Source: CAVPJW01 sp963705525 | GTDB taxonomy: Bacteria; Acidobacteriota; Vicinamibacteria; Vicinamibacterales; CAVPJW01 | Reading direction: 5' to 3' | DNA length: 64,000 bases | NCBI GenBank assembly: GCA_963705525.1 | Contig: CAVPJW010000005.1 | Location: forward strand, 1-64,000 | Part shown: positions 38,292 through 49,631 of the stretch, piece by piece | How the letters are laid out: each line of letters opens with the position of its first letter | Position numbering within the stretch: the stretch's first letter is position 1 | The notes under the pieces: model-generated | What the model was told of the DNA's origin: nothing | Seen by the model: only the letters and a program-made list of their open reading frames with translations | Databases searched by the model: none | Position numbers and translations under genes: made by a program

Positions 38292-38433
38292 GACCGGAGC
38301 AACTGCTTATCGATTTGGTAAAGATGGTCTCGGGGCGCTCATCCTCTGGTGCATATGAAGGTATCTGTTGGTAGGCGGGCGCCTTCAGGCTGTCCAATGG
38401 TCCTTTGAGCGTCGTCGTGATCAGGGAAGTGAT

Positions 38434-39663
38434 ATGCGCATTTTGATGATTGCGAACTATCTGCCCTATCCACAAGTGTCAGGGGGTCGAATACGTATCT
38501 ACAATCTTCTCCGTCGGGTTGCGAATCGACATGAAGTCTCATTAGCCGCGTTACTGGAGTCTCCGGAGGATGCCGAGGGTGTGTCTCACTTGAGGCAATT
38601 CTGCGCCAGGGTCGAGACAGCCGGCTTGGATCGACGCAGCCGCCTCGCGAAGGCACCGGGCATGCTTCGCTATGCCTTGGAGGGCAAGCCGCCGGACCTC
38701 AAGCTGCTACACTCTGAAGAACTCGTGGGAAAGATCGAGCGGCTTTTCTCCACGCGTGACTTTGACATCGTACAGATAGAATCAGTCATGGGGCTGTATC
38801 TGGCGACGCTTCCCAAGAGCAAGCGCTACAAGAGCATTATGATGTTCCAGAATTGTGCGTCCCATCAATTTGGGCGGATGTCGCAGGTGGAGGAGGGCTG
38901 GGACAAGAAGCTAAGAGCCTGGATCAATGGCGTCAGCCTGGGGTATTGGGAACCCCGCTACGCGGAGAAGTTTGATCGCTGCACAACCGTATCCGAACTG
39001 GACCAGCAACTATTGCTGAAGGCCAATCCAGGTCTGCAGATAGACGTGATTCCTAACGGCGTGGATATCGAGAAGTATCAACCATTGCCTCTGCCCCCGG
39101 AGGATGCACCGCCCTCGCTGATGTTCATTGGCAGCATGGCATACCCGCCGTGCGTTGATGCGGTGCTCCATTTTTGGAGGGAGAGCTTTCCCCTCATCCG
39201 TCACGCGATCAACCCGATGGAGTTGTGGATCGTTGGGGCCGATCCTCACCCCGCGGTGCTGAACCTCAAGGGAAGTGCCGTGCATGTCACAGGTCGAGTG
39301 GCAGATGTGATTCCCTATTATCAGCAAAGCACCGTATGCGTAGTCCCGCTACGTGCCGGTGGCGGCACACGGTTAAAGATCCTGGAGGCAATGGCGCTCG
39401 GTCGTCCGGTCGTGTCGACGACCATAGGATGTGAAGGGCTTGAGGTGGTTGATGGTAAACATCTCTATATAGCCGATACTCCCGAGCAGTTCGCGGAGAA
39501 AACCGTGCGCCTTTGCCGCGATCGCCAGCTGTACAAGCATATGGCTGCCAATGCCCGCCAGTTGGTGGAGACCCGCTATGGGTGGGATAAGATCGCCGAG
39601 CGGCTGATGGATGTGTACGAGCAGGTGTCCGCCAACGGAAGTGGTAAAGCCACCGGCCAGTAG
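38434..39663 (+). CDS. GT4-type glycosyltransferase
   Basis: The ATG at 38434 follows GGGAAGTGAT; a longer frame from 38368 is less likely. The 409-residue protein opens MRILMIANYLPYPQVSGGRIRIYNLLRR and has the donor-site pattern FIGSMAYPPCVDAVLHFWRE and PLRAGGGTRLKILEAMALGRPVVSTTIGCEG. These are typical of GT4 enzymes that act in polysaccharide assembly. It is intact. Confidence 0.88.
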   Translation: MRILMIANYLPYPQVSGGRIRIYNLLRRVANRHEVSLAALLESPEDAEGVSHLRQFCARVETAGLDRRSRLAKAPGMLRYALEGKPPDLKLLHSEELVGKIERLFSTRDFDIVQIESVMGLYLATLPKSKRYKSIMMFQNCASHQFGRMSQVEEGWDKKLRAWINGVSLGYWEPRYAEKFDRCTTVSELDQQLLLKANPGLQIDVIPNGVDIEKYQPLPLPPEDAPPSLMFIGSMAYPPCVDAVLHFWRESFPLIRHAINPMELWIVGADPHPAVLNLKGSAVHVTGRVADVIPYYQQSTVCVVPLRAGGGTRLKILEAMALGRPVVSTTIGCEGLEVVDGKHLYIADTPEQFAEKTVRLCRDRQLYKHMAANARQLVETRYGWDKIAERLMDVYEQVSANGSGKATGQ

Positions 39664-39849
39664 AGGCGCGGAGGCTTGCGCTGGTGCAAGTCCGGAGCGC
39701 CTGATCTGTTCACCCACAATCGAGGGATATGCTCACAGATGGGTCGCGCCGCTGCGCGCGGCCGAACACCTCGCGTGCACATCCCTATAGCACAGGTGCG
39801 GCGATGGGACGGGGCGAAGGGTGACTACGCGCCAGGAGCACGTTCGCTA

Positions 39850-41813
39850 ATGTGCGGCATCGCCGGGCTTTGGACCCTGAGCGGGGCCCCATCCGACTTG
39901 CTCGCGGCAACCGCGCGGGCGATGGCCGATGCAATGGTCCACCGCGGACCGGACGACGCAGGCACATGGACCGAAGAGGAAGCCGGGATCGGATTTGGCC
40001 ACCGGCGCCTCGCGATCGTGGATCTTACGCCAGAGGGCCATCAGCCGATGGGCTCGGCCGACGGGCGGTGGGTGATCTCGTTCAATGGCGAAATCTATAA
40101 CTACAAAGCGATTCGCGCCGAACTTGATGCGGCGGGCGGACCCTTACCGTGGCGTGGCCATTCGGACACCGAGGTGCTGCTCGCCGCGATCGTCCGCTGG
40201 GGAGTCGAGGCGAGCCTCGACCGCGCCGTCGGTATGTTTGCTATCGCGCTCTGGGATCGAGCAGAGCGTACGCTATACCTCATGCGTGACCGCATCGGTG
40301 AGAAGCCGCTCTACTACGGGCTGTGCGCCGACGACTTGGTGTTTGGTTCGGAGCTAAAGGCGCTGCGTGCGCACCCACGTTGGCGCGGTGACATCGATCG
40401 TGACTCTGTCGCGGCATTCATGCAGTATTCCTGTGTGCCTGCACCGAGGTCGATCTATCGGGGCGTCAACATGCTCCCGGCAGGCACATTCCTGGTGATT
40501 CGGCCCGACCATGTGTCCAGGCGCGTGTTGCCAGTGCCAAGGCGCTATTGGTCACTGACCGAAGCCATCGCCGCGGGGCGACGCTCCCCCCTTGTACTGA
40601 GCCAGACCGAAGCGGCGGACATGGTCGAGCAACAGCTCCGCGTGGCAATCGCTGGCCAGATGGTCGCCGACGTTCCCGTTGGCGCGTTCCTTTCGGGCGG
40701 CATCGACTCTTCGGTTGTCGTGGCACTGATGCAAGCACAGGCCACCCAGCCGGTTCATACCTTTGCCATTGGGTTCACCGAGGCTGAGTACAACGAGGCC
40801 GGCCACGCGGCGGCAGTCGCGAAGCACCTCGGGTAACTGATCACACTGAGCTCATCGTGAGCCCGGATGAAGCGCGGGCTGTGATTCCCGAGCTTCCCGA
40901 TGTTTACGATGAGCCGTTCGCGGATTCGTCGCAGATTCCGACGCTCCTCGTCTCCAAACTCGCGCGTCGGCACGTGACCGTAAGCCTTTCCGGCGACGGG
41001 GGCGATGAGACGTTCGGGGGCTACAGCCGGCACTGGGGTCCCGATGCGCTTGGGCGGCGATTCATACACCAGTCGCGGCTGGTGCGCGCGGCTGCAGCGC
41101 GCGTCCTCACAGCAGTCCCCACTCGGGGCTGGGATGGCGTATTCAGGACTCTGGGGCTTGTATTCCCGTCCGCGCGACGCGTCACGATGCCCGGCGACCG
41201 CATTCACAAATCGGCGCGACTGGTCGGCGCCACAGGCGAAAGCGACCTCTACGAACGCCTCGTCTCAGTTTGGCATCCGTCCGCCGTCGTTCTTGGCGCC
41301 ACCGCACAACGGCTCCCGGACGAGGTAACGCCGGGTCTCAGCGTTGCCGGGGAGCGCATGATGGTTCGCGACACGCTGCGCTATCTGCCCAACGATATTC
41401 TGGCGAAGGTCGATCGCGCCGGCATGAGCGTTAGCCTGGAGAGCCGTATGCCGCTGTTGGATCACCGCCTGCTGGAGCTTGTCTGGCGATTGCCCGCCGA
41501 GGACAAGCTGGCCAACGGCGTCGGGAAGCGTGTCTTACGCACGGTGCTACACCGCTACTTGCCCCGGGCACTGGTCGAGCGGCCGAAGCAGGGGTTCTGC
41601 ATTCCGGTGGATCGTTGGTTGCGCGGCCCGCTGCGCGAGTGGGGCGAGGGACTCCTCGATCCGGTGCGCATTCGTCGGGAGGGGTTTTTCGCTCCGCAGC
41701 CGATCAGCGCAGCGTGGCGTAACCATCAAGCCGGTCGGCGCAATTTGGCGGATCAGCTGTGGACCGTGCTCATGTTTCAGGCTTGGCTCGAGCGATACGG
41801 CCACACCATCTGA
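39850..41813 (+). CDS. asnB: Asparagine synthetase-like glutamine amidotransferase B, frameshifted near 40835
   Basis: The ATG at 39850 gives Cys2 (MCGIAGLW). The glutaminase domain has HRGPDDAGTW, NGEIYNYKAI and SDTEVLLAAI; the synthetase domain has FLSGGIDSSVV. The frame stops in CGGGTAACTG at 40835 and resumes as HTELIVSPDEARAVIPELPDVYDEPFADSS, then LSGDGGDETFGGYSRHWG and RPKQGFCIPVDRWLRG. Restored length is about 655 residues. It is diverged from copy A (33414-35307), so it may amidate a different sugar acid. Confidence 0.87.
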
Positions 41814-42000
41814 ACGCACCAGGGAGCGTGGCTCGCCCGAGTGCAATTGCCTTGATTCCCGGACGTGGTCGCTGTCTTCATGGGGTCAGCTACTGCGTCC
41901 TGTTCCTCGCGACGGTCTGCTCGGCGGTGAACCGGGTGCTGTCGTGAGCCTCCGCGCCTCGCGGCAGACCATCTCAAGGGCAAGGAGCCACGAAAGGCAA

Positions 42001-43358
42001 ATGAACAAGGTGCTTATGATTGCCCGCGTCTTTCCGCCCTTCCAATCCGTGGGACACTCAATTCGGGTGGTCAAGTTCATCAAGTACCTGCCGGCGTTGG
42101 GCTGGCTGCCGTCAGTCCTGACTATTGACGACCGAACGGAGTATGAGTTCGATCGTAAACAGGGTAGTGAAACCTTGCTTTCGGAGATCCCGCAAGAAGT
42201 GTCGATCTATCGGACAGCTGCAGGGGAGCCGTCGTTGAGAGTTTCTGGAAAAGGAGAGGGAATTTGGCCAGCGGAACTGGCTGACAAGAGTGATTGTGAA
42301 GGTTCTGGGTGGAGCACGTCGTTGGGCATTCCGAAACATCTTTCTGCCGGACCGGTACCTTGTCTGGCTGCCTTTCGCTCTAAGACGGGGGCGACAGATT
42401 GTGAGGAGTGAAGGAATCGATGTCATCTTTGCCACATGCCCACCTCACTCTGCTACCCTGGTTGGCGCATTCTTGAAACTGATTGACGGGCAAGCCGCTC
42501 ATTCTGGATTTCCGCGATGATTGGATTGACACGCCCTGGTATCATTCCAAGCCCACAATTATTCGCATGATCGATCGCAGGATGGAAAGCTGGGCGGTCA
42601 AGACAGCCGACAAGGTTATCCTGGTCACGGAATGGAGCAAGAACGCGTTCCTGGAGCGCTATCCCACAGAGCCCAGTGATAAATTCGTTTTCATTCCCAA
42701 TGGTTGTGATCTTGCGGAGTTTGCTGTGCTGAATTCGATGACGCCAGCGCCCCGCAACTCCAAGTTCACGATTGTACATGCAGGATCCCTGAACGATTCA
42801 AAGGATTGGACACGCAGTCCAGCGACGCTCTTTCAAGCCGTCCAGCACATTCTGCAACGAGCAACCAGAGCTGGCGGAGAAACTGACCTTGGCCTTTACG
42901 GGGTTCCTCCCAGAAGGACATCAGGCAGTTGGCAGAAGAAATGGGCTTGTCAGGTGTGGTCAAGGAGTTGGGGTTTCTGCCGCGTGATGAAGTTTTGCGC
43001 CTCTATGCAAGCAGCCGACCTGCTGCTTGCCATCAATTACGAGGGCTTTTCTACCCTGATCCCTGGCAAGATCTATGAGTACTGGGCTGTCGGTGGCCCG
43101 CCGATTCTCTTGCTCAGTTGTCCTGGCGCCGCGGCAAGCTTCGTGGAACAGCACAGCCTCGGACTCACGGTCGATCCTTCCGATGTAGCCGGGATACAAC
43201 AAGCCATCCTGACGGTATATCGCCAAAGCAAGACGGCCGCGCCGCTGCGCGTGAGCACCGCCGGCATCGAGGCGTACGATCGCCAGGCATTGACCCGTAA
43301 ACTTGCACAGGTTCTAGCACGTATGAGTTGTGACTGTGACTCATGTCCGGGCAGATAG
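42001..43358 (+). pseudogene. GT4-type glycosyltransferase, copy B, at least four frameshifts
   Basis: This is a close paralogue of 30722-32047: both start with IARVFPPFQSVGHSIR and share TIDDR.EYEFDRKQGS and INYEG.STLIPGKIYEYWAVGGP. Breaks occur near 42237, 42480, and two or more between 42860 and 43010, so it cannot be translated whole. The upstream 180 bases hold no gene I can name. Copy A is intact and lies next to the IS630 element; copy B lies before sulfotransferase B. The pair most likely arose by duplication followed by decay or by assembly error. Confidence 0.85.
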
Positions 43359-43465
43359 CTCTTGTTGATCCACGCTAACGCCTTGGCGCATGGAGCATGC
43401 GGCATCAGCGCATGTGGCAGGCCAGTCGCCCTAGAGCAACTAGGGCGCTAGAATGTGAGGAAAAG

Positions 43466-44346
43466 ATGACTGAACCGAAAGATCTATGGGTATTTTGGCC
43501 ATCACAAATGTGCCAGTACGTGGTTCGGAGAGATATTTTCCGATGTTTGCCTTGACCTTGGACTTCGTTACAAAATCGTTTATAGGAAGCAGGATTTCAA
43601 TGGCGATCTGAGAAGGTACATCACGGAAAACAACATTGATTTCATAGCGTACGCCAATGCCGATTTCAGCCAAGTCGCCAAGTTGGAAAATCTTGTTGGG
43701 ATCCATGCTGTGCGAGATCCGAGAGACATTATTGTTTCTGCCTACTTCTCGCATCTCAAGACACATTCAACAGATACTTGGCCGGAATTGATAGCATATC
43801 GCAAGAAACTGCAACAGTGCGATCAAGAAACCGGCCTCTTCCATGAGATCGCCTTCAGGAAGGAGCAGTTCGATGAGATGAGATCTTGGAAGGATTTTCA
43901 CGGCGATAACATCATGCAGGTGCGCATGGAGGATGTTACCTCAAGGACCTATCAGTCCATGTTGTCGATCGTCGGCTTCTGGGATTGGTAAATGTAGGAA
44001 CGTTACGGCTTCTCGAAAAGGCTCGAGTACTTGTTTGCAAAGCTTCTCAGAAATATCGAGTTCAAGGTTGGGAGTGCCGCTTCCTCGGATTCTTCATGCT
44101 TTGCCAGCTGAGAGAATACTGGGAATAGTATGGAAAAACGAGTTTGAGAAGAAGTCAGGTGGAAGGAAGATAGGCGAAGAAAACAAAGATAGCCATTACA
44201 GAAAAGGTGTTCACGGGGATTGGAAGAACTACCTGACCAGAGATCATATAGCGCTAATTAAGCAGCAGTACGACGACGTCATATTGCGATATGGTTATGA
44301 AAGGTCTCCAGAGAAGCACCGCGGGATAGCAGGGCTTGACGGATGA
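43466..44346 (+). pseudogene. PAPS-dependent sulfotransferase B, several frameshifts
   Basis: A plausible ATG at 43466 leads after a break to YGYFGHHKCASTWFGEIF, the 5'-phosphosulfate loop, then DPRDIIVSAYFSHLKTHSTD (3'-phosphate region). Two more breaks near 43985 and 44080 precede FEKKSGGRKIGEENKDSHYRKGVHGDWKNYLT, a typical sulfotransferase C-terminus. The sequence is distinctly AT-rich compared with neighbours. It is not a close homologue of sulfotransferase A. Frames must be repaired before activity can be expected. Confidence 0.75.
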
Positions 44347-44399
44347 GGAGGCCGCTCAACTCACGTTGTTGCAGGGATTACCGCACCGTCCGGATCTGA

Positions 44400-44510
44400 C
44401 CGGATCGCTCAGCCGGCCGTGCAACGCGTGCATCGACTTGCGCTCGCTGTCACTGAAGAGCCGCTCGACATAGGCCGAAGATGGGCCTGGCAGGCGACGA
44501 CCGCAGCGTA
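44400..44510 (-). pseudogene. IS701-family transposase remnant 2
   Basis: On the minus strand the sequence reads AYVERLFSDSERKSMHALHGRLSDP, the same N-terminal segment as IS701 transposases and as remnant 1 (32936-33222). Nothing else of the element is preserved. It lies 55 bases after sulfotransferase B and opposes it, as remnant 1 does with sulfotransferase A. Confidence 0.55.
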
Positions 44511-44698
44511 CGGACGACCGTCCCGACCTGAAATTGGAAGCCGTAGGGCATAACCGGGCCCCGCAGAGCTTGGAATCGATCTACTCAAGACGGGGGGACG
44601 TCAATGTGGCCCGAAGAGGCGCATGTCATCGACCTTATCGCCCGCGTCCGCGCCGCGAAAAGTCCAGCTGTTGGAAAGAACTGCGGCGAAAAGTTCCA

Positions 44699-46195
44699 AT
44701 GATTGGAAAACTCCGGCAAACCAACGGCGGAACACTTGCCGCAACGTTCAGCCTTTTGCTCCTTGCGCTGCACGTCGCGGTTGCGTCGCTGGTCACGAGC
44801 GACGGTTTCTTGAGCCCTGATTCCACCGGCTATCTGGCTCTCGCGCGAAATATGCTGGACGGCCACCTACTGCCTGATGGAGTTGCAACATCGCGGCGGC
44901 TTCGCGCATTTTTCTACGCAGCCGCCGCTGTATGCCGCCGGCATCGCGGCCGTCGGCGCGATCCTGCCGCACAACGCGATCGCCATCTTTGCCGCCTCGA
45001 AAATCTTCAACGTGATTTGCGCGGCGGCGACCATATGGATGCTGGCCCGCGCGCTTCCTAAGCAAGGATGGAGGGCCGGCTTGCTTCTGCTGGCCATGCC
45101 GTTTCTTTCTCTTTTCACGTTCACATGGTCGGAGGCGCTTTTCATTCCATTGATGATCGCATTTGCGATTTCGTTCGACCGGCTGCGCGCCGGCACAGAG
45201 CCGGCTTCTGGAACCGCCATTCTGGCCGGCCTGATTTCTTGCGCACTGATCGCGACGCGGTATGCCGGAATTTTTGCGCTGCTGGTGCTGGCGTTTGCAG
45301 CAGCTGTTGCGTTTCTTTGTCGTGACAAGCGGCGCGGAATTTTGGCCGCTTCTGCTGCGATGATGGGAGGCGTGGCACTCGCTTCGATTGTAATGTGGAA
45401 CAGGCATGGCGGCGGGCTGGCCGGGAATCGCGCGGCGGCACCCGAATCGCTTATGGATCTGACCATGCAGGCCGGCCTCGCCCTTCTCGTTGCGACGGAC
45501 CTGATGGTGCGCGAACTTGGAACGTGGAAACGGACCGCCCTGGCGCTGATGACCGGCGCAATCGAAGCCGCGGCGGTCGTTCACGTCGGCGTGGTTCTTC
45601 GGCAGTGCCCGACATCTTCTCCGGCGACGATGTTCACTCTTCCCGCACCATGGCCATCGTGGGTGCCATTTATCTGGCGTGCATTATCGCGCTTCGCTTC
45701 GCCGTGCGATTCGATGCGCTCGGCTATCGGCTTCTTGGCCCCGGTGTGTTTTGCCTGTTCGTGGCCCTCGTGTTTTACGCCGAGCACGCGTTTCCTTCCG
45801 CTGCGTTGCAGGTTTTTCGCCGCTGGTGGATTGCGATCATCGTGATCGGTTTTTTGATGGGGTCGCCTCTTTATCTGCTCGACCATGCGCGGCCTTTTTA
45901 TCTGCCGGAATGCGCGAGAATCCTGCGGCAGTATGAATCAGTTCCACCGCAGGCCATCGTCGCATTTGGCGACATGCACCTTCGATATCTTCGGCCGGAC
46001 CTCGACAGCGTTTCGCCGCTCGATCCGCCGCACGCGATGCAGCCCGAGACGATGGCCGCGTTTCTGGAACGGATCAAGTCATCCCCCGCCGGGCACGTTG
46101 TCATAGAAATGCGGCCCCCTTCGGAAATGGCGACGGAGGATCGCGCGGCGTTCATGCGGCAGCACGAAGGTGAAAGGTTTGTCGTCATCCGCTGA
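44699..46195 (+). CDS. Multi-pass membrane protein, GT-C-like glycosyltransferase, two frameshifts
   Basis: The ATG at 44699 begins a helix (GTLAATFSLLLLALHVAVASL) and then the GT39-type pattern SPDSTGYLALARNMLDG, common to GT-C enzymes that use lipid-linked sugars. After a break near 44880 the frame continues with FAHFSTQPPLYAAGIAAVGAIL and six or more helices, and after another near 45600 with a final soluble region that ends at 46195. The periplasmic loop with Asp residues is a candidate catalytic site. Upstream 350 bases contain the IS701 remnant and no other gene. Confidence 0.65.
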
Positions 46196-46198
46196 CAC

Positions 46199-49100
46199 TT
46201 ACCTGCTTGGGAGTAAGTGCCATTGGTAAGCTCCTATATCTGGGGCCGAACCTTGGGGAACGATGGCTCCGGCGAAGTCTGAAGCTAATCCAACATTAAC
46301 CCCGGCATTGATTGCAGGAGAAGACGGCTGGAGCCGGAAATCGAACGTGGCCGGACTCACCATCAGCGGATCGGCAGAGACGACCGTGGGTTCCCAGGTG
46401 TTTACCGTCACTGCGATCCTTCCATGTGCCAGCGGTCACATCTCCCAATGCCACCATCCCCGTGACTCCATACGTGCGAAAGAGCGCATTGTGGCTATGG
46501 ATCATCGATCCAGCCGTGTTGACGTAGACACACAAATTTCCATACCGGTTGGTGCCGGTGTTATAGATGAGATTGTTTCTGGCCGTCACGACTCCGATGG
46601 TTTGCGATGAATCATACAGACCAATACCACCCGTGGTGTAGATGACGTTATTGAAGAAGCGCAGCGCAGCGCCAGTGTAGTCTACGGCCGTCCCGCGCAT
46701 GATCGCGATGCCACCGCCACCCGGGATCCAGCGTGCCAGACGCGAATTGATTGTAATACACGTCGGCCGTGATGGCCTGCCCTGGTTGAATAAACAGCGC
46801 CCATTTGCTGGTCACTCTAATGTTGTTGTAGCGAACCGTAACGCCCGTGGGGAAATAGCCCGGTAGAGGCTCGTTGCTTTCGATGTGAAATCCGTGTCCG
46901 AAGCCTGATGCGCCCGTCGTGATCGTGTTGTGCTCGACCACGACGTTTGTCGTTTTGTTGTTGAGTTGTAATCCGTAACCAGTGGGCGTGTTTCGCCTGC
47001 CATAGTTCGTGATCGTGTTGTACCCGATATATGAGTCGCGAATGTGCGCGGGCACGGCACCGAGATCCGAGCGCCCTGGATAGAACGACAGCGCTTCATC
47101 ATCGACCCCGTCAATCGTCACACGCTGAATCGTGATGTTGGACATGTCGTTGTGCCACGGTTGCACCAGCAAGCCCAGTCGATAATCGCCCCCGTTCCCG
47201 CAATTCGTGATGGTCACGTCTTGGATGGTGATAAACCTCTCCGCGTTTTGCACGGCGCCGATGCTGTTACCTCCATCAGGTCCCCCAATGATCAGGCCAA
47301 ACGTCTGCGTGTTGTTGCCATCCACCGTCACGTTCTGGAAGGTCACATAACTGGCGCCGACGATATTAACGACCGCGTTGTTGCCCCAGGCGCGATTCCC
47401 GCTCGATCGGATCACGGCATTCGCGCCCGATCCCCACAATCCGCCGTCCCAGACAATCGGCGCGCCGGTCGTTCCCCCGTGACTGATCTTCAATGCGGTC
47501 GTGGATGCCCACACATCGCCACGCTTGAGCGCAATCGTGTCTCCAGGCAGGAGCGTGGTGCTCGCGCATACGCTGGTGCAGCCGTCATCCCAGGCGCGTG
47601 GGCAAACGGGTGTCCTGGTGTCAAACCCCGTGTTGGCGTCAGACGCCGGCTTCGACACGTAGAACGATCCTCGTCGGCGACGTGGGCGGTAGGTTGATGG
47701 CGTTGACGCTGATCGTGACATCGGCGGTCGCCGAGAGCGCACTGTCGGTGGCGGTCAAGCGGAGCACATAGGTCCCGGCCGACTGAGAAGCTCGCGGTGG
47801 TGCTCTGGGCGTTGACGTTGCCAAAGGTGACCGTGCCAGGGCCGCTGACTCTCGACCAGGTCCGAATCAGGGCGCTGCCCGCGGGCAGACCGTCGTCGGA
47901 CGCCGTGCCGTTCAGGCTAGCTGAGGCCGGCAGCGTAATCGACTGATTGGATCCCGCGGAAACGGTGGGCGGCTGATTGACAGCCTGCGCGGCATTGACG
48001 GCGATCGTCACGGTGGAACTCGTGGTCAGCGCCCCGTCAGTCGCGGACATTCCAAGCACATAGAGACCGGCCGCGGAGAAACTGGCGGTGGTGCTGCGGG
48101 CGGCGCTATTGCCGAACGTGATGCTGCCCGGACCGCCGACCTTGCTCCATTGCGTGGTCAGCGTACTGCCCCCTGGGAGGCCGTCATCGCTGGCGGTGCC
48201 ATTCAGGCTCGCCGAGGCCGGCAGCGTGATGGTTTGAGGGGATCCGGCACTGACGGTCGGCGCCTTATTGGCGCCGTTGACCGCGACGGTGACATCGGCC
48301 TTCGCCGAGAGAGCGCCGTCGGTGGCCGTGAGCCGCAGCACATACGTGCCGGCAGCGGAGAACGTGGCGGTGGTGCTCGGAGTGTTGACGTTGCCGAACG
48401 TGACCGTGCCAGTGCCGCTGACTTTGGACCAGCTCCGGGTGAGCGTACCTCCCGTGGGCAGACCGTCATCCGAGACCGTGCCGTTCAGGCTGGCCGGCAC
48501 CGGCAGCGTGACGGCCTGATTGAATCCGGCACTGACGGTGGGCGGCTGATTGACTGCAGGTATGTAGAAACTTAACCGGGAGCCAGCGGCCCCATAGTCG
48601 TACCCGCTCGAGGAGGTGAGCCACCGAAACTCGCCGATCCCCGGGCGCCACACGATCAGATCCGCTTTCCCATCTCCGTCGAGATCACCAGTCAGCGGCA
48701 CATCGGGGACACCACCCACCGAGCCCCACTGCCTGGTGCCGGCGGCCGCGGAGTTGTACCCGGTCGAGGAGGTGAGGCAGGAGAACGTGCCGGTCCCCGG
48801 TCGCCAGAAAATCAAGTCTGCCTTGCCGTCCCCGTCGAGATCGCCGATGAGCGGCACATCGGGAACACCGCCCACCGAACCCCATTGCTTCGAGCCGGCG
48901 GCTCCATAGTTGTACCGGCTCGAGGAGGTGAGCCAGAAAAACTTGCCGGTCTGCGGGCGCCAGAAAATCAGGTCCGCTTTACCGTCCCCGTCGAGGTCAC
49001 CCATCCGCGGCACATCGCCCGACGAACCCCACTGCCTCGCTCGGGCAGCCCCATAGCTGTACCCGCTCGACGACGTGAGCCAGAAGTATTTGCCGGATCC

Positions 49101-49592
49101 AGGGCGCCAGATGATCAGGTCCGCTTTGGCGTCGCCGTCGAGGTCACCGGTCAGCGGCACATCGCCCACCGAGCCCCATTGCTTCGTGCCGGCGGCTCCT
49201 TCGTTGTAGCCGCTCGACGACGTGCGCCAGCGAAACCGGCCGCTCCCTGGACGCCACAGGATCAAATCCGCTTTGCCGTCGCCGTCGAGGTCATCCATCA
49301 ACGGCACATCGGAGCCATCACCCACCGAGCCCCATTGCTCCGTGCCGGCGGCCCCGTAGCTGTAACCGCTCGACGATGTGAGCCAGTGAAATTGGGCGGT
49401 CCCCGGACGCCACACGCTCAGGTCCGCCTTGCCGTCGCCGTCGAGGTCACCCACCAGCGGCACATCCGAGGCACCACCGGCCGCGGCCTGCGCCGACGCG
49501 GGCGAGGATGGCACGACCGCCACGGGCATCAGGAACCACGCGAGAAAAAGAAAGACGATCATGATCAGACGGCAGCGCGCCGACCGCGTCAT
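46199..49592 (-). CDS. Secreted repeat protein: VCBS repeats, Ig/PKD-like repeats and beta-helix, four frameshifts
   Basis: A start at 49592 or 49631 gives a signal peptide ending near SASA. Six VCBS-type repeats with DxDGDGKAD calcium-binding loops follow, then three to four Ig/PKD-like repeats, then a right-handed parallel beta-helix (FYVSKPASDANTGFD, GAPIVWDG, YVTFQNVTVDGNNTQTFG, DVTITNCGNGGDY). Breaks lie near 47800, 47670, 46705 and 46430. The restored product is about 1,120 residues. Its role is probably cell-surface adhesion or extracellular glycan binding. It converges with the GT-C gene at 46195. Confidence 0.85.
47693..48548 (-). repeat. Three Ig/PKD-like tandem repeats
   Basis: Units of 94-97 residues share TVSAG, NQ or PQ, TLP-ASLNGT, SDDGLP, WSKV, TVTFGN, STT-FSAAG-YVL and TDGALS. 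DNA similarity between units is high, indicating recent tandem duplication. They lie within the large secreted protein. The third unit is interrupted by a frameshift. Confidence 0.85.
48576..49466 (-). repeat. Six VCBS-type tandem repeats
   Basis: Six units of 43-52 residues share DVPL, DLDGDGKADL, WRPG, LTSSSGY and QWGS. The DxDGDGKAD loop is a calcium-binding motif of the FG-GAP/VCBS type. The nucleotide copies are very similar, so slippage or recombination here is plausible. Confidence 0.9.
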
Positions 49593-49631
49593 CCGCCGTC
49601 CCAGTTTATTCAGATTAAGAACACTGAACAT

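Noticed and set aside
47684..47692. GCGGTAG resembling the ops/JUMPstart element
   Set aside because: It lies within a coding repeat on the wrong side of the polysaccharide locus and lacks the surrounding JUMPstart sequence.
47693..49466. Tandem repeats considered as a CRISPR array
   Set aside because: Units are coding, 130-290 bases long, and lack short repeats with unique spacers.
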